Assembly: GCA_025084515.1 (NCBI GenBank)
Contig: JAJAGP010000344.1
Coordinates: 56,350 to 120,349 of the forward strand
Length of the DNA stretch: 64,000 nt
Source: Ancistrus triradiatus
Lineage: Eukaryota > Chordata > Actinopteri > Siluriformes > Loricariidae
Direction: 5' to 3'
Below the pieces are notes generated by a model. The model ran no database searches. It was not told the origin of the DNA and was given only the letters and a program-made list of their open reading frames with translations. The translations under genes were made by a program, and so were the position numbers. The number at the start of each line of letters is the position of its first letter. The stretch's first letter is position 1. Positions 1-64,000 of the stretch are shown here, piece by piece.

Positions 1-412
1 AGAACTCTAAAGTTTATGTATTGGAATAGCAAAGTCCTGACCTTAATCTGGTTTTAATGATGTGGAAGCAGATGTCAGCAACATCTGAGAATTGAGTCGG
101 TTCTGTATGGAGGAATGGGCAAAAAATTCTCCAAGCTGATGTGCAGCACTGATCAACAGTTACTGGAAACGTTTAGTCACAGTTATTGATGCATAAGAGG
201 ATCACAGCAGATACTGAAAGCAAAGGTTCACATACTTTTTCTATTCCCAAATGTGTAATATTGGACCATCTTCTTCACTAATTAAATGAGCAAGTGTATT
301 GTTTTTGTTTAATTGCGTTCTCTTTGTCCACTTTTATGACTTGTATGGAAATCTGATGGTGTTTTTGGTCAGTTATATAGAAATATATGCAGAAATATAG
401 AAAATTAAAGTT
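1..412 (+). mobile_element. Tc1/mariner element, 3' fragment
   Basis: This is the 3' part of a Tc1-like element cut by the window edge. The first 300 bases match, with many changes, the C-terminal transposase region and 3' end of the fuller copy at 5669-7206 (shared 'gatcaacagttac…ggaaacgttta' and 'agatactgaaagcaaagg'). The frame is broken. The 3' inverted repeat is decayed, so the right edge is approximate. Confidence 0.8.
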
Positions 413-1560
413 TCAGAGAAATCTGTATAAAATCTCTACAATAAAGACAAATCTGGAAATACTTACTATTTTTGTATTAATGAAGACATCCCTTCTTATT
501 AGTGATCTCTGTTACATCTGCCACACTTAATGGGTTCATAATACAAAACTTGCTGTACAGGTTTGAAATCCAGCAAATCAGTTAATAAACTTTGTGCTCT
601 GCCCTCCTAAAAAGTTCAGTTCATAAAGAAATGGTTAGTCAGCTTTGATGGAGAACTTGGCTGGCTTTCACAGAGCCTCGACTTTAACTTCATCAGACAC
701 CTTTGAGGTCAACTGGAACGTGTAGCTCTCCATTGAGTGTTTCCTGGACGGCATTTCAGAGCCTGTGTGGTTCGGACATGGTTGGGGGTTGAGCTCCATG
801 TTGATGGACTATTTTTGGTGTGCTGAGACTCCTGGGAGCCACCTGTTTTCCTCCACAGGCCCTGAAGGTTTGCTATTTAGGACTATATTAAGTCTAAGAT
901 GGTGTGGAAATACAGTACTTGATTTAAAATGGTAGAAAAGGATCTGGGTGATTTGTTACAGGAGGAGCCACCATCTGCTAAGATCAGTAGTTTTCAAAAT
1001 TTTCCTTAAAATATCTATCCCTTCTCTTCTAGTTTAATTTAGATAAGAGTATATATACCTGGTTTAGAATGACAGAACAGCTAAGTCAGAAGGTTTAAAT
1101 GTAGTTTGGAGTGCGTTTATAAGCCTACTGTAGGTTATTACGTTTACATTTGTACATTATAAAGCTTGCAATCTTGTTGGTACTTTACAGTTTCAGGGAT
1201 AAGACTGGAATGTTAGAATTATGTTTTTTTTTGGGTTAGAAATTTGGAAAACATACTTGATATTTTAGATAAATGCATATACCAAATCAGTACATTCCAG
1301 AAAAGTGACGTTGACCATATGCTATAGAAGTCTTTCATGTTGGAATGTTTCTTTATCTCTGCATTTATTCTGTCATTACAACAAAATACAAAAAAATTGT
1401 ATTAAACTGGAGGAAAATGAAAAGGCCGTCTTTTTACCTGTGTGTCTGTCTGTCCCTCTAACTCTGCCTCTGTAGCCATCTTCATCTCTAGCTCTCTAGC
1501 TATGTCTGTTTCTTTATCTTTCTGTCTGTGTCTCTATCTGTATTCCTCTCTATCTGTGTG
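413..1560. other. Non-coding DNA upstream of svil
   Basis: I see no gene here. The stretch is AT-rich and has no long open frame. Positions 1438-1560 are a C/T- and GT-rich low-complexity tract (tctgtctgtctc-like). It may be part of an svil 5' intron or upstream flank; the sequence does not decide which. Confidence 0.5.
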
Positions 1561-1745
1561 ACACGGCGGTGCGGGTGGTTAGCCGCTTGCACCCGACCCT
1601 GTGTGGAGCTCTCACTGTATCCACGTGGATTTCTGCTGGGTATTTTGGTTTCCTCCCACATTCCAAAGATGTTAGGTTAATTGGTTTCTCTAAAATTGCC
1701 ACAGTGTGGGTGCGCTTGGAGTACATTCATGACCTTGCTCCTGAA
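1561..1745 (+). repeat. tRNA-type SINE, family B (partial)
   Basis: It begins 'acacggcggtgcgggtggttagc' and continues with 'tggtttcctcccacattccaaagatg' and 'aattggtttctctaaa'. This is the body of a short fish interspersed repeat also seen at 3508, 18040 (minus), 20262 (minus), 30968, 33690 and 51190 (minus). It is diverged and truncated, and abuts the next element. Confidence 0.65.
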
Positions 1746-1750
1746 ATATA

Positions 1751-2294
1751 CAGTACTCTGCAAAACTCTTAAGCCACCATTAGATTTGTTGTTTTTGCAA
1801 TGGTACAATGACAATATAGAACACATTGTCGAAGATTGGACCCCAAAATTTAAAACTTTGATTTGTCTCTCTTCCACTGATCTTCATTCCAATCTTTGAG
1901 AGCTTTAGCATATCTTAGCCTTTTCACCTCGTTCCCCTTCCGAAAAAGTGGTTTCTTGGCTGCTACCTTTCCAAAAAGAAAGACCATTCCTGATCAAGCT
2001 TCTCCGGACTGTAGAAGGGTCAATTAGGCATCACGATGAAGCTGCCAGATGCTGCTATTGTAAAGTGGAGGTCACACTAAATATTGGCCACTGTATCCAG
2101 CTGAAGCTGTTTTTTTTTTTTTTTTTTTTGTTATTTTTATCCCCCCCCCCCCAATTTTGTTAGTACTGCATAAAAATTTCCTGTATTTTGTGGTTATAAT
2201 TTAATAAAGAGGAATAATTATATATGGTCATTATACTTTTGCTAAAACAATGGTATATCTACTCTAATGGTGGAGTAAAACTTTTGCACAGAAC
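1751..2294. mobile_element. Tc1/mariner-derived non-autonomous element, copy A
   Basis: The left end 'CAGTACTCTGCAAAAC' follows a TA, and the right end '…cttttgcacagaact' is its diverged inverted complement. The interior matches the copies at 36850 and 47693 ('gccaccattagatttgttgttt', 'cttttcacctcgttcccctt'). There is no intact transposase. A homopolymer run (T then C) lies at about 2110-2151. Confidence 0.75.
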
Positions 2295-2859
2295 TATAAA
2301 TAGCCATTGATGCTGACATTTAGTAAATAAATAAATCTATCTCTTTCTGTTTATGTATCTCTATTCCCATATGTCAATCCTCTCCATCTCCATGTTTGAA
2401 ACCTTTACCCAAATATGGAGTTCCTACTTTGTCTTCATATTGAATTATCTCTTGTTAAATCAGAAATTATTTCACACATAATCTAACGTTAGAATTTGGT
2501 CCTCGTGTAGCTTCATCCCGGCATCTGTGGCTCTGTGAATGCCAGGAAAAGTTGAGTGTTGCTTAAGAGATCCTGGGCTTGATTGTGTTCAGTATTTCTG
2601 TGCGTGCTAGTTATTCTGGAGATGAATTACATCCTAACTGATGGCAGAAAAGCAAAAATGTTGCAGGTGGAACAAAATCCACATAAAGTTATTAAATTCT
2701 TTTTAATGGATCATTCAAGTGCACGCTCAGTTATGTTTACGTAAAGCTTTTTTTGTTAGCAGATGAACACTTGGTAATCTGTTATGATAGCCTTTGCATT
2801 CCAGTACTTTTCGACTCCTGAATATAACAACCATTCTCACTTTGCCTGTTCCTCCCCAG
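2295..2859. other. Non-coding DNA before the first svil coding exon
   Basis: No gene or recognisable repeat is seen. The end is pyrimidine-rich (tttgcctgttcctccccag) and makes a good splice acceptor at 2858-2859 for the exon that carries the svil start codon. Confidence 0.55.
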
Positions 2860-2918
2860 TCTCAGAGTTGAGGAAACGTTTTGAACACATCAGCACAAGT
2901 CAGAGTGACTACTGGGAC

Positions 2919-2926
<8 letters not shown>
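2860..2926 (+). CDS. svil: svil exon 1: start codon and possible in-frame N-terminal extension
   Basis: The acceptor is 'ttcctccccag' and the donor 'AACAG|gttaga'. ATG 2919-2921 gives M-N-R split across the junction and joins K-E-R-I-A-R-R, aligning with the human start. Upstream of the ATG the exon stays open in the same frame (S-E-L-R-K-R-F-E-H-I-S…D-Y-W-D-M). The region 2860-2918 is therefore either 5' UTR or coding in a longer isoform. Confidence 0.8.
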
Positions 2927-63515
<60,589 letters not shown>

Positions 63516-64000
63516 GTGAGATTTCAACCTCTTCCAGCAACTGTGTATACATGAGGCCAAATACATGTGACAGTTGGCGCTCATGGAAAAAGGGTATACA
63601 CTGATCAGCTGTAACGTCAAAGCTACCTGCCTAATATTATGTGCTGTGTATTATGCATCTGCTTACCTCTTGTGCACAAAGGCTCTCAAAGTTGAGAGGT
63701 GGAGCCTCCGTGCACTACTTTGTCCAGCATGTCCCAATAAAATTAAGATCTGGGGAATTTGGAGGACAGGTCAACACCTTGAACTAAAACCATTCCTAAA
63801 CATTTTTTGCAATGTGGCAGGGAGCTGAAAGAAGCCTCTGCCATTAGGAAATACCCTTGCCATGAAGGGGTGTACTTGGTCTATTACAGTGTTTATGTAG
63901 GTGGTACATGTGAAAGTAACATCCACGTGTAAGCCAATGCAAGGTTTTCCAACAGAACATTTCCCAGAGCATCACACCGTCAGTGGTATTTACTTTACCT
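63516..64000. other. Start of the last svil intron
   Basis: No coding sequence resembling the remaining headpiece subdomain (F-A-L-D-M-T-R-D-E-Y-like) is found before the window ends. Around 63700-63980 the sequence has Tc1-like traces ('ccaacagaacatttcccagagcatcacaccgtc'), possibly a minus-strand remnant. Confidence 0.5.

Overview
This is an intron-rich stretch of a teleost fish genome. Three things point that way: GT-AG introns, many Tc1/mariner copies with 'cagtggtgctt…' ends, and a tRNA-derived SINE ending in the fish-typical 'gtcgctctggataagggcgtctgctaaatg'. The mixture of repeats looks ostariophysan (catfish, characin or similar), but that is an inference.

The window is essentially one gene. 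The plus strand carries svil (supervillin), from its conserved start (ATG 2919, [13 protein letters not shown]) to the exon encoding the first part of the C-terminal villin headpiece, which ends at 63515. I placed 37 exons by homology to vertebrate supervillin, splice signals and codon phase. They join into one open frame of 6351 nt (2117 codons). Only the last coding exon (C-terminal headpiece subdomain, stop, 3' UTR) and any upstream non-coding exons are missing. Exons 1-21 (2.9-51.9 kb) encode the long, mostly disordered N-terminal half that in mammals binds myosin II, F-actin and signalling partners. Exons 22-35 (52.5-62.6 kb) encode five gelsolin-like repeats, and exon 36 starts the headpiece. 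Exons are sparse with large repeat-filled introns in the first 50 kb and dense in the gelsolin half.

Most of the rest is intron. It holds several generations of Tc1/mariner elements, all with broken transposases: 1-412, 5669-7206, 14096-15816, 15986-17543, about 21170-21481, 23172-24742, 30017-30707, 38359-38900, 39001-39334, 41790-42000, 46080-46392 and 57085-57675. There are also short non-autonomous relatives (1751-2294, 9391-9828, 36850-37195, 47693-48182), a pogo-type element (44916-45527), a LINE reverse-transcriptase remnant (about 53645-54260), two tRNA-type SINE families, a C/T-rich minisatellite (19395-20100) and a 100-base assembly gap (38901-39000).

I found no second protein-coding gene, RNA gene, CRISPR array or operon-like system. 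The points of most interest are inside svil: a GC-AG intron, small phase-neutral cassette-like exons, a tandem NAGNAG acceptor, a possible in-frame N-terminal extension and two sets of internal sequence repeats in the N-terminal half. The nesting of SINEs inside Tc1 copies and a gap joining two different Tc1 families are also worth checking.
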